From assembly GCF_019904135.1 (NCBI RefSeq), contig NZ_JAIOGQ010000012.1:62001-126000 (forward strand): a DNA stretch of 64,000 nt, read 5' to 3'. The notes beneath the pieces are model-generated. The model made no database searches. It had not been told where the DNA came from and was given only the letters and a program-made list of their open reading frames with translations. The stretch comes from Paenibacillus caui (GTDB lineage: Bacteria; Bacillota; Bacilli; Paenibacillales; Paenibacillaceae). Made by a program: the position numbers and the translations under genes. Of the stretch, positions 8,152 through 15,710 are shown piece after piece (within the stretch, counting starts at the first letter, position 1; every line of letters begins with the position of its first letter).

Positions 8152-9829
8152 AATCCGGTCGATGGAATCCCGTTACAATCCTGAGGTCCGACTGCTGCGT
8201 TCCGCCTTCAGCAGCCCGGGCTATCATACAACGATCAAGGCAGCCGATTACATCCATTCCACCCGGGATTCGTTAAATTATGCTCTGGGTCTTCTCGATA
8301 CGGAGCTTCCCGAATACGAGCAGCAGGCGCTCGATATCATCGAGCGGGTCGTCTCTCTGCAGGATAGCGACCGCAGCCATGACACCTTTGGCATTTGGCC
8401 CTGGTTCTATGAGGAGCCCCTGGATCAGATGGCCCCGCCGGATTGGAACTGGGCCGATTTTTGCGGCAGCAAGCTGCTCCTTGCGGTAAAACGCCATGGG
8501 CACCGGTTTCCGGAGCCTCTACGTGAAGCAGCTGCCCAGTCCGTTTGCAATGCGTGCGAGGCCATCATCAAACGCAACGTTGGGCCTGACTACACCAATA
8601 TTGCGATTCTCGGAGCCCTGGTCACCCTGGTTGCCGGAGAGCAGTTCGGGCATGAGGCGTATGCCGCCTATGGACTGGAGCGCTTGATCAAACTGTACGA
8701 CTACACGAAGCCTCGCCAGGCGTTTCAGGAGTACAACAGCCCGGTATATACCTGCGTCGCCCTGCTTGAACTATCCAAACTTCGCGAGGAGGCGCGAAGC
8801 GGCAGAGCTGTGGAGATTAGCGAGCAGTTGCTCCGGATGACCTGGAAAACCGTGGCCGAGCATTATCATGTCCGGACAAAGCAGTGGTCCGGCCCTCACG
8901 CGCGCTGTTACGAGACGCTGCTGAACGATCACACCAAAGCTTTTCTTCAGATTGCCACAGAAGGTGCACTGATGTTCTTCCCTTGGGAGGAGCTTCCCTA
9001 TGAAGAGGAATGGTATAAAAGCGGGGTCTTGTGCCCGCCGGAATACCTTGCGTTTTTTACCGTTCAGAACACAGGGCAGATCCGCCAGCTCTTTGAAGGG
9101 AACGAGGGTGAACCAGCCGGAAAATGGGCCATAACCTACCGAACTCAGCAGTATAGCCTGGGCTCATTCGATCAAATGGACTTCTGGAATCAACGAAGAC
9201 CTCTGCTGGCCTATATTGATAACGGGGGCAGCCCAACCTATATGCGTCTGCGCTTCCTGCATGACGGCTATGATTATTGCTCGGCCCGGTTCCGGAGCTG
9301 TCAGGAGCAGAGCGATATGCTGCTCGGGATCGATTTTGTGACGGATGGCGGGGACACCCACCCGAGCCTGGACAAAATTGAAGGCGTGATTGAAGCCGGG
9401 GACTTAAGGCTGCGTCTTGAAGTCGGAGGCTGTCTGGATCGTGTGTCGGCAAGCGCCTTGGAAGGAGGGGCTGAAATTGAGGTTTGCGGTCTCTATTTCC
9501 GGATTGGAAACCTGTTCACCGGATTCTCGGAATTGTCAGTAGAGGAACAGGAGCAGCGGCTAAGCTGGGAGATTCATAGAGATGAGACCGTTCTGTATAC
9601 GGATCTGGTGTTGTATTCCGGTCCCAGGGTAAGGCTGGACTTTCGCAAACTGCAGCAAGCGGCGCTCTTGTTCTCCTTTTCCGTTGACGAAGACAGCTCG
9701 AATTTTGAGCACTTGGATCAGCCATCCCCAGTCGAAATCGTGGCCGGGACCCAGGTCAGGATCCGCGGATTTGGCCGAGTGAATAAAGCGCTGGAGCTGA
9801 ACCTGCAGCCTGCACCCGGCAGCCTTTGA
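8123..9829 (+). CDS. uncharacterised protein of the polysaccharide cluster (possible alpha-toroid enzyme)
   Basis: 568-residue protein with no family I recognise. The first two thirds are helical, with Trp-rich stretches (FGIWPWFYEEPLDQM, PPDWNWADFCGSKLL, RTKQWSGPHARCYETLL) that resemble the sugar-binding surface of alpha/alpha-toroid lyases and hydrolases. The last third is predicted beta-rich. The best start is GTG 8123, nine bases after AAGGAG; an ATG at 8114 sits directly on that ribosome site. The gene overlaps the GH88/GH105 gene by 29 bp and is the last of the cluster, ending at a strong terminator. No signal peptide, so it is probably cytosolic. A role as hydrolase, lyase or epimerase on imported oligosaccharides is inference from context and shape only. 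Confidence 0.7.
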   Translation: MDHRQMLIRKIRSMESRYNPEVRLLRSAFSSPGYHTTIKAADYIHSTRDSLNYALGLLDTELPEYEQQALDIIERVVSLQDSDRSHDTFGIWPWFYEEPLDQMAPPDWNWADFCGSKLLLAVKRHGHRFPEPLREAAAQSVCNACEAIIKRNVGPDYTNIAILGALVTLVAGEQFGHEAYAAYGLERLIKLYDYTKPRQAFQEYNSPVYTCVALLELSKLREEARSGRAVEISEQLLRMTWKTVAEHYHVRTKQWSGPHARCYETLLNDHTKAFLQIATEGALMFFPWEELPYEEEWYKSGVLCPPEYLAFFTVQNTGQIRQLFEGNEGEPAGKWAITYRTQQYSLGSFDQMDFWNQRRPLLAYIDNGGSPTYMRLRFLHDGYDYCSARFRSCQEQSDMLLGIDFVTDGGDTHPSLDKIEGVIEAGDLRLRLEVGGCLDRVSASALEGGAEIEVCGLYFRIGNLFTGFSELSVEEQEQRLSWEIHRDETVLYTDLVLYSGPRVRLDFRKLQQAALLFSFSVDEDSSNFEHLDQPSPVEIVAGTQVRIRGFGRVNKALELNLQPAPGSL

Positions 9830-9872
9830 CGAAACGGAAGCCATCATTTATTTCAATTTGAAAAATAGTTGC

Positions 9873-9904
9873 GGCAAGGGAAAATTCCCCCTTGCCTTTT
9901 TGCA
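9873..9904 (+). terminator. rho-independent terminator of the polysaccharide cluster
   Basis: Perfect 8-bp stem GGCAAGGG / CCCTTGCC (9873-9880 and 9889-9896) followed by a T tract. Confidence 0.9.
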
Positions 9905-9918
9905 TGGGTTTCGTTTAG

Positions 9919-9942
9919 AATTTGCATTAGAGAAACTTTTTT
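9919..9942 (+). promoter_or_regulatory. MntR-like operator upstream of mntABCD
   Basis: The core TTTGCATTAGAGAAAC (9921-9936) with flanking A and T tracts closely follows the MntR binding sites known in front of B. subtilis mntA and mntH (TTTGCxTxAxGxAAAC). It lies about 75 bp before the mntA start, a normal place for repression by Mn-bound MntR. An MntR gene is not in the window. Assignment is by resemblance to remembered sites. Confidence 0.7.
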
Positions 9943-10012
9943 AATTCTATCTAAAATATATGGCTTATACAAATATTTATTCCATGAGGAAAAATAGAGA
10001 GGTGGGAGTCCT

Positions 10013-10987
10013 ATGCACGAATTGCGTGTCAAAAAAAGTCCGTTTCAGCGCGTCAAAATGACACTTTCAATCATCATGCTGGTCGCGGTTGTCGGTTGTA
10101 CGAAGGTAGAGCAGGAAGGGAAGAGCGCCGTTCGCTCAGGTGGCGAAAGCAAGATTAAGGTCACGGCAACGATCGGCATGATTTCGGATGTTGCAGAGCA
10201 GATTGGCGGTGAAGAAGTAGAGGTCACCGGACTGATGGGTCCGGGCGTTGATCCGCACCTGTATAAAGCTTCCCAGGGCGATATCCGAAAGCTGGACCAA
10301 GCGGACATTGTTTTTTATGGCGGGCTGCATTTGGAAGGGAAAATGACGGATATTTTGGAGAAGCTGGAAAGCAAGAAGCGGACCGTAGCCGTATCGGGCA
10401 ATATCGACCCTTCTCTGCTCCGTTCGGGTAAGGATGCGGGCGGAACACAGTACGATCCGCACATCTGGTTTAATGTCAAGCACTGGATCAGCGCGGCCCA
10501 GACGATCGAACAAACTCTGACGGAATATGACCCGGAGCATGCGGAGTCGTACCGGAAGCGAACCGAAGCCTACATCAAGCAGCTGGATGCCCTGGATCAA
10601 GAGATCAGAACCAAGATCGGCATGATCCCGGAACGGAGCCGGGTACTCGTGACTGCGCACGATGCGTTTGGGTATTTTGGTGAAGCGTACGGAATGAAAG
10701 TGATGGGACTGCAGGGAATCAGCACGGCCGCGGAGTATGGCTCCAAAGATGTCGGCGATCTGCGTGATTTTCTTGTCGAGAACGGGATCAAGGCTGTTTT
10801 TACGGAATCAAGCATCCCCACGAAGTCGATGGAAGCTGTCATTGCCGGCGCCAGGGAGAAAGGGCACGAAGTAAAGATCGGAGGAGAGCTGTATTCGGAT
10901 TCCATGGGTTCGCCCGGCTCGGATGCGGACACTTATATCAAAATGGTTCGGCATAATGTGGATACGATCGTCGAAGCGCTGAAATAA
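10013..10987 (+). CDS. mntA: manganese (or zinc) ABC transporter binding lipoprotein
   Basis: 324-residue cluster A-I metal-binding protein. An N-terminal hydrophobic stretch ends in the lipobox VVGC, so it is a membrane-anchored lipoprotein. Likely metal ligands: H82 (DPHLYKAS), H150 (DPHIWFN), H216 (TAHDAFGYFG) and D296 (YSDSMGS), the His3-Asp set seen in TroA-like proteins; E265 (FTESSIP) is nearby. A Glu in place of the third His is usual in PsaA-type Mn proteins, so specificity cannot be settled from ligands alone. The MntR-like operator upstream favours Mn(II). First gene of a four-gene operon in the order binding protein, ATPase, permease, permease, as in B. subtilis mntABCD. The start ATG follows GAGGTGGGAG. 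Confidence 0.85.
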   Translation: MHELRVKKSPFQRVKMTLSIIMLVAVVGCTKVEQEGKSAVRSGGESKIKVTATIGMISDVAEQIGGEEVEVTGLMGPGVDPHLYKASQGDIRKLDQADIVFYGGLHLEGKMTDILEKLESKKRTVAVSGNIDPSLLRSGKDAGGTQYDPHIWFNVKHWISAAQTIEQTLTEYDPEHAESYRKRTEAYIKQLDALDQEIRTKIGMIPERSRVLVTAHDAFGYFGEAYGMKVMGLQGISTAAEYGSKDVGDLRDFLVENGIKAVFTESSIPTKSMEAVIAGAREKGHEVKIGGELYSDSMGSPGSDADTYIKMVRHNVDTIVEALK

Positions 10988-11003
10988 CGGGGAGGGATAG
11001 GAT

Positions 11004-11777
11004 ATGACAGGCATTTTTCCACTGCAGGTATCGAATTTGACGGTTGCTTACCAGAAAAAAACGGTGCTGCGGAACGTTGGGTTCAATATCCCCGAAGGCA
11101 AACTGATTGGCATTATTGGCCCTAACGGGGCCGGAAAATCGACCCTAATCAAAGCCATATTGGGGCTTGTTCCCAAGGTAGACGGCGAGGTATCCATTTT
11201 TGGAGGCTCGTACCGGAACCGGCGCAAGCAGGTAGGTTATGTCCCGCAGCGGGAATCGGTCGATTGGGATTTCCCGACAAATGCCCTTGATGTCGTGATG
11301 ATGGGGCGATACGGGCATTTGGGCTGGTTCAGACGGCCGGGGGCTGAAGAGCGAAGGCTCGGCATGGAATGTCTGGATAAGGTGGGCATGTCCGCCTTTT
11401 CGGGGAGACAGATCAGCCAGCTGTCCGGCGGACAGCAGCAGAGGGTCTTTTTGGCAAGAGCTCTGGCCCAGGAAGCGGATTTGTATTTCATGGATGAACC
11501 TTTTGCCGGCGTAGACGCCAAAACGGAGAAAGCGATTATCGGTTTGCTGCATCAGCTTAAGTCACAGGGAAAGACGGTTCTTGTCGTCCATCATGATCTG
11601 GCAACGGTGGAACAGTACTTCGATCATATTCTGCTGGTGAATGGCGAACTGATTGCGGCAGGGCCGACCAACGAGACGTTTACTCCGGAAAATCTGCAGC
11701 GAACCTATGGCGGAACAATGGCGCTTATAAAAGGGAATGCAGCATCGCCGGGATACGGAGGGGATGCGTCATGCTGA
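11004..11777 (+). CDS. mntB: manganese ABC transporter ATPase
   Basis: 257-residue ATPase subunit that powers metal import from the cytosolic face. Walker A GPNGAGKST, Q-loop region YVPQRESVDWDFP (the SVDWDFP form is typical of metal-type ABC-3 transporters), signature LSGGQQQR, Walker B LYFMDEPFAGVD and H-loop VVHHD are all intact. It starts 17 bp after mntA behind GGGGAGGG and its end overlaps mntC by 7 bp, consistent with translational coupling in one operon. Confidence 0.9.
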   Translation: MTGIFPLQVSNLTVAYQKKTVLRNVGFNIPEGKLIGIIGPNGAGKSTLIKAILGLVPKVDGEVSIFGGSYRNRRKQVGYVPQRESVDWDFPTNALDVVMMGRYGHLGWFRRPGAEERRLGMECLDKVGMSAFSGRQISQLSGGQQQRVFLARALAQEADLYFMDEPFAGVDAKTEKAIIGLLHQLKSQGKTVLVVHHDLATVEQYFDHILLVNGELIAAGPTNETFTPENLQRTYGGTMALIKGNAASPGYGGDASC

Positions 11778-12727
11778 ACTGGCTCGCCGGCATGCTGACC
11801 GACCCCAACGTCCGCTGGATCCTCTTCGGCTCGCTACTACTGGGCCTTGGCAACGGGGTGATCGGCTCGTTCTCGTATTTGCGCAAGCAAAGTTTGCTTG
11901 GAGACACCCTGGCGCATGCCTCCTTGCCGGGAATCTGCATATCTTTTATGCTGAGCGGCGTAAAATCTGTGGGCCTGTTTGTGGTCGGAGCTATTCTTTC
12001 CGGCATGGTCGCGACTTTTGGCATCCATGCCATTACCAGATATACGCGTATTAAGCAGGACGCGGCTATGGGGATCGTGCTGTCGTTCTTTTTCGGGATC
12101 GGCATTGTGTTAATGACGCATATTCAGCACAGCGGCAACGGCAACCAGAGCGGACTGGATAAATACATGTTTGGCCAGGCTGCATCAATGATGAAGCCGG
12201 ACCTGTATATGATGGCGGCCGTGTCGGCAGGACTGATACTGCTCAGCATCCTGCTGTTTAAGGAGTTCAAGCTGGTAAGCTTCGATCCCGGCTATGCCCG
12301 CGGGTTGGGCTACCCTGCAGCGGCGCTGGAACAATTGCTGCTGTTCTTGACCGTTGTTTCGGTTGTGGCAGGCGTTCAGGCCGTTGGCGTCGTCCTGATC
12401 GCCGCTTTGCTCATCACGCCGGCGGCGGCTGCAAGATACTGGACCCACCGGCTGGGCGTCATGGTTGTGCTGGCTGGCTTGTTTGGCGCACTCAGCGGAG
12501 CTGCCGGAACTCTGGTCAGCTCCGCCCTGGATAATCTGCCTACCGGTCCGGTGACCGTGCTGTCGGCGACTTCCCTGTTTGTGCTGTCCGCACTGTTTGC
12601 ACCCGGCCGGGGTGTTATCGCCAAAGCACTGGTGAGCCGCAAGGTGAAGAGCGATTACGTTTTGCAGCAGGCCGGGAACTCCCCGGAACTGCAGACAACG
12701 GTCAAGGCAAGCGGAGAGGAGGTTTAA
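11771..12727 (+). CDS. mntC: manganese ABC transporter permease 1
   Basis: 318-residue ABC-3 family permease with about eight to nine hydrophobic segments. The motif RKQSLLGDTLAHASLPGIC near residues 36-55 is the conserved region of the family, and DPGYARGLGYP corresponds to the coupling-helix region that contacts the ATPase. It forms the membrane channel with the next gene product. The C-terminal 30 residues are hydrophilic. Overlaps mntB by 7 bp and lies 4 bp before mntD. Confidence 0.88.
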   Translation: MLNWLAGMLTDPNVRWILFGSLLLGLGNGVIGSFSYLRKQSLLGDTLAHASLPGICISFMLSGVKSVGLFVVGAILSGMVATFGIHAITRYTRIKQDAAMGIVLSFFFGIGIVLMTHIQHSGNGNQSGLDKYMFGQAASMMKPDLYMMAAVSAGLILLSILLFKEFKLVSFDPGYARGLGYPAAALEQLLLFLTVVSVVAGVQAVGVVLIAALLITPAAAARYWTHRLGVMVVLAGLFGALSGAAGTLVSSALDNLPTGPVTVLSATSLFVLSALFAPGRGVIAKALVSRKVKSDYVLQQAGNSPELQTTVKASGEEV

Positions 12728-12731
12728 GGAG

Positions 12732-13613
12732 ATGGCGGACTTCTGGATTATTTTGACGGGAACGCTGGCAGCGGCGTCTTGCGGCATCCTCGGCTGTTTT
12801 CTCATTTTGCGCCGAATGGCGCTGGTCGGCGACGCGATCAGCCACTCGGTGCTGCCTGGAATTGCCTTCGCTTTTCTGCTCAGCGATTCAAGGGATTCCG
12901 TGTTCATGCTGGCCGGGGCGGCGGTTTTTGGGCTTATTACGGTTTTTCTGATTCAGTTTTTGCAGCGTGGCGGATTGCAGGCAGACGCCTCGATCGGCAT
13001 CGTCTTTACGGCTCTGTTTGCCTTCGGCGTTATTCTCATCAGCCGCAACGCCTCGCATATCGATTTAGACCTGGACTGTGTTTTGTTCGGGGAAATCGCT
13101 TATGTTCAGTGGGATACATGGATCTTGAACGGGTACGATTTGGGGCCCTCGGCCGTCTGGATGCTGGGCGGAACGCTGCTGCTGATTGTTCTGTGCGTCG
13201 GACTGTTCTACAAGCAGTTCAAGCTGTGCGCATTCGATCCGGCGCTGGCTCTGGCCTGCGGCATTCCGGTCGCCCTGTTCCATTACCTCCTGATGGGACT
13301 GGTGTCCGTCTCGACCGTAGCGTCATTCGAAAGCGTCGGCGCCATTCTGGTCGTCGGGATGCTCATTATCCCGGCCGCCACCGCCTATTTGCTGACAGAC
13401 CGGCTGAGCGTCATGCTGCTATACAGCGTTGTGGCCGGCGCCGTCAGTTCCGCGGGAGGCTATTATGCGGCGGTCTGGCTCGATTCGTCCATTGCCGGCG
13501 CCATGATCGTGACGGCAGGCATCCTGTTTCTGCTGGCCTTTATTTTTTCGCCGCTGCATGGTGTTGCGGCACGATACCTGAAGCGCCGCAGGTTAAAATC
13601 GGCGGCAGCTTGA
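12732..13613 (+). CDS. mntD: manganese ABC transporter permease 2
   Basis: 293-residue second ABC-3 permease, paralogous to mntC: RRMALVGDAISHSVLPGIA near the N terminus and DPALALACGIP in the coupling region. Strongly hydrophobic throughout with a basic C terminus (RYLKRRRLK). Having two different permeases fits the MntABCD/TroABCD arrangement, with a heterodimeric channel. The start ATG follows GAGGAGGTTTAAGG. Last gene of the operon; a terminator follows. Confidence 0.88.
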   Translation: MADFWIILTGTLAAASCGILGCFLILRRMALVGDAISHSVLPGIAFAFLLSDSRDSVFMLAGAAVFGLITVFLIQFLQRGGLQADASIGIVFTALFAFGVILISRNASHIDLDLDCVLFGEIAYVQWDTWILNGYDLGPSAVWMLGGTLLLIVLCVGLFYKQFKLCAFDPALALACGIPVALFHYLLMGLVSVSTVASFESVGAILVVGMLIIPAATAYLLTDRLSVMLLYSVVAGAVSSAGGYYAAVWLDSSIAGAMIVTAGILFLLAFIFSPLHGVAARYLKRRRLKSAAA

Positions 13614-13634
13614 GCTTTTAACGAAAACTGCAGG

Positions 13635-13681
13635 GAGCGTCCTCCAAACCATAAAGGGTATGGAAGGGGACGCTCTTTTTT
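13635..13681 (+). terminator. terminator of mntABCD
   Basis: Stem GAGCGTCC / GGACGCTC (13635-13642 and 13668-13675) followed by a run of T. Confidence 0.85.
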
Positions 13682-13723
13682 AACTATGCGTGCCTAAATC
13701 ACAGTGCGGATAAACATTTGATA

Positions 13724-14143
13724 TCAGGATATATTACTCGCTCTTATTGTTACTAAAAAATTAATTAATGAAATATAAAAAGGATAAATGATCAGCGCGG
13801 CTATCACTACTAGTCCAACCCCTGGTAGCGGCATTTCTTGAGGATTTGTTATTGGAAATAATGAAGAAAAAAGTTTTATAAAAATAAAGTAGTAAGGAAT
13901 CCATAGTACTGATGAAATGTACTTTATTTTTTTTATACCCAGCAGTTTTTTAGTTGAAAAATAACATAAGATTGAAGATAGTGCAAAGACCAGGAATATC
14001 GCCAAATTAACTGCTGTACTAGCTAAATTGTTATTCCAGCCTGTGATTCTGGCTATACGATATACATTTAACATTAATTCAGTTTGAACAAAGAAGACAA
14101 ATGCATATAAAGCACTTAAGCTATTAAGTTTCATAAAAGTCAT
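13724..14143 (-). CDS. small integral membrane protein, unknown
   Basis: 139 residues with about four hydrophobic helices separated by short basic loops (STKKLLGIKKIKY). The start ATG follows AGGAGGGG with 8 bp spacing on the minus strand, which makes a real gene likely. Base composition is clearly richer in A+T than the neighbours, which suggests recent acquisition. I do not recognise the family; a YIP1- or DUF-type membrane protein is possible. It stands alone between the metal transporter and the HAD gene. Confidence 0.6.
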   Translation of the reverse strand: MTFMKLNSLSALYAFVFFVQTELMLNVYRIARITGWNNNLASTAVNLAIFLVFALSSILCYFSTKKLLGIKKIKYISSVLWIPYYFIFIKLFSSLFPITNPQEMPLPGVGLVVIAALIIYPFYISLINFLVTIRASNIS

Positions 14144-14445
14144 TGATAAGCCCCTCCTGTCATACGGGCAAGAATAGGTTAATTATACACACAGATACCT
14201 GAGAAATCCTTATTTTTCCAAAAAAAAGATTATGGAGCTCCCACCGTCTAGCGATATTTCTGGACGTCTTTTCTTAATGTTTCCGGGTCGGGATATTCGC
14301 CCATGCGCTCCCGAGTTGCAGCAGGTAAATCCTTTTAACAACCGCTTTACACGCTATAGTTGGTGCCTTTAAATGAATATGGTAAAATGGCGTTGCGTGT
14401 GAAATAGAGAACAGATCTATCCTTGAACAAAGGATAGGATAGGGG
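14144..14445. other. intergenic, 302 bp, no gene seen
   Basis: The left part holds the promoter side of the minus-strand membrane gene. Nothing else could be supported apart from AT-rich sequence and short purine runs before the HAD gene. Confidence 0.5.
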
Positions 14446-15192
14446 ATGAGAGAAATGAAGTACCGTTTGCTCGCGCTTGATATGGACGGAACGCTGCTCA
14501 CCGATAACCACCAGATCTCTTCGGAGACGGCAAAATGGATTCGCAAGGCTGCAGAAGCGGGAGTTCACGTCTGTCTGTCAACGGGCAGATCCTATGATGA
14601 AGCAGCCCCGTTCGGAGAAGAATTGGGGCTGGATACGCCGATGATTACGGTCAACGGGAGTGAAGTTTGGAAGAATCCCCACGAGCTGTATCACCGGGAA
14701 CTGCTCGGACAAGAACTTATAGCCCAAATGTACCGCTTGTCCCGTGATAAAAAGGTCTGGTTCTGGGCTTATTCGGTAGAGGGCCTCTACAATGAGCACA
14801 ACTGGTATGACGGTGCGATCCAGGAAAAACAATGGCTTAAATTCGGGTATAACGTGAGCGACGATCAATTGCGGCATGAGGTTTTGATGGAGCTTCAGAA
14901 CATTGGCGGTCTGGAGATCACGAATTCAACGCCATGGAACATCGAAGTGAACCCGCAGGGCATCAACAAGGCCAGCGGGATTCGCACGGTATGCGGACTG
15001 CTTGGCATCGATATGTCCGAGACCGTTGCTGTCGGGGACAGCCTGAACGACCTGGCGGCCATTCAGGCAGCCGGTTTGGGAGTGGCCATGGAGAATGCCC
15101 AACTGGCCGTGAAAGAGAATGCGGACTACGTCACCTCGTCCAACAATGACGATGGCATTGCGGAAGTGATCCGCAAATTTATATTGGCTTAA
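14446..15192 (+). CDS. HAD-superfamily hydrolase, Cof type
   Basis: 248-residue cytosolic phosphatase of the Cof/YwpJ group of the HAD superfamily; members hydrolyse sugar phosphates, flavin or nucleotide phosphates. Motif I is LDMDGTLL (nucleophile Asp in the DMDGT box), motif II LSTGRS, and the C-terminal motif VAVGDSLNDLAAIQAAGLG carries the Mg-binding Asp residues. A C2-type cap lies in between. The start could be 14446 or the ATG at 14455 three codons later; both follow the purine stretch GGATAGGGG. The next gene begins 12 bp after its stop, so the pair may be co-transcribed. Substrate unknown. Confidence 0.85.
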   Translation: MREMKYRLLALDMDGTLLTDNHQISSETAKWIRKAAEAGVHVCLSTGRSYDEAAPFGEELGLDTPMITVNGSEVWKNPHELYHRELLGQELIAQMYRLSRDKKVWFWAYSVEGLYNEHNWYDGAIQEKQWLKFGYNVSDDQLRHEVLMELQNIGGLEITNSTPWNIEVNPQGINKASGIRTVCGLLGIDMSETVAVGDSLNDLAAIQAAGLGVAMENAQLAVKENADYVTSSNNDDGIAEVIRKFILA

Positions 15193-15204
15193 GGAGTGAT
15201 CGTA

Positions 15205-15693
15205 TTGATTGCTGTCATCGGGTGGATTCTGGTTGTCGCCTTGTTCCTGACAGGGCTTGCCGGAGCGATATTTCCGGTGCTGCCCGGTGTTGTCGCCGTG
15301 TATGCGGCCTTTTTTGTTTACGGATGGTTTTTCGGCTTTCAGCATTTCGGCTGGGTGTTCTGGACCTTGCAGACGCTTATTGTCGTCGTGCTGCTGGTTG
15401 CGGACTATCTGGTAGGAGCCTGGGGCGTCAAAAAATTCGGCGGCAGCAAAGCCTCTGTCTGGCTCAGTACGATCGGAGCGATTATCGGTCCTTTTGTCAT
15501 TCCGGCCTTCGGGCTTGTCATCGGTCCGTTCGTGGGCGCGGTGATCGGAGAGCTGCTTACAGGAGCTTCCCTGAAGCAGTCGCTTAAAGCCGGAGTCGGG
15601 TCGGTCGTTGGCTTGTTCAGCAGCATGGCCGTTAAAATTATTTTGCAGCTCGTCATGATCGTGGTGTTCTTTATCTGGATTTTTGCATTCTAG
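15205..15693 (+). CDS. DUF456 membrane protein
   Basis: 162-residue membrane protein with about four or five hydrophobic segments and glycine-rich turns (GLAGAIFPVLPG, GAWGVKKFGGSKAS, VGAVIGELLTG) that match the DUF456 family. Family function unknown. The start is placed at TTG 15205, nine bases after AAGGAG; a GTG at 15196 lies on top of the ribosome site. Sits between the HAD gene and the flippase gene with short gaps, so these three may form one transcription unit. Confidence 0.8.
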   Translation: MIAVIGWILVVALFLTGLAGAIFPVLPGVVAVYAAFFVYGWFFGFQHFGWVFWTLQTLIVVVLLVADYLVGAWGVKKFGGSKASVWLSTIGAIIGPFVIPAFGLVIGPFVGAVIGELLTGASLKQSLKAGVGSVVGLFSSMAVKIILQLVMIVVFFIWIFAF

Positions 15694-15710
15694 AAAAGAG
15701 GGAAATTCGT

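Noticed and set aside
12779..13621. A 280-codon frame overlapping mntD
   Set aside because: Arg-rich shadow frame; mntD shows ABC-3 permease motifs.
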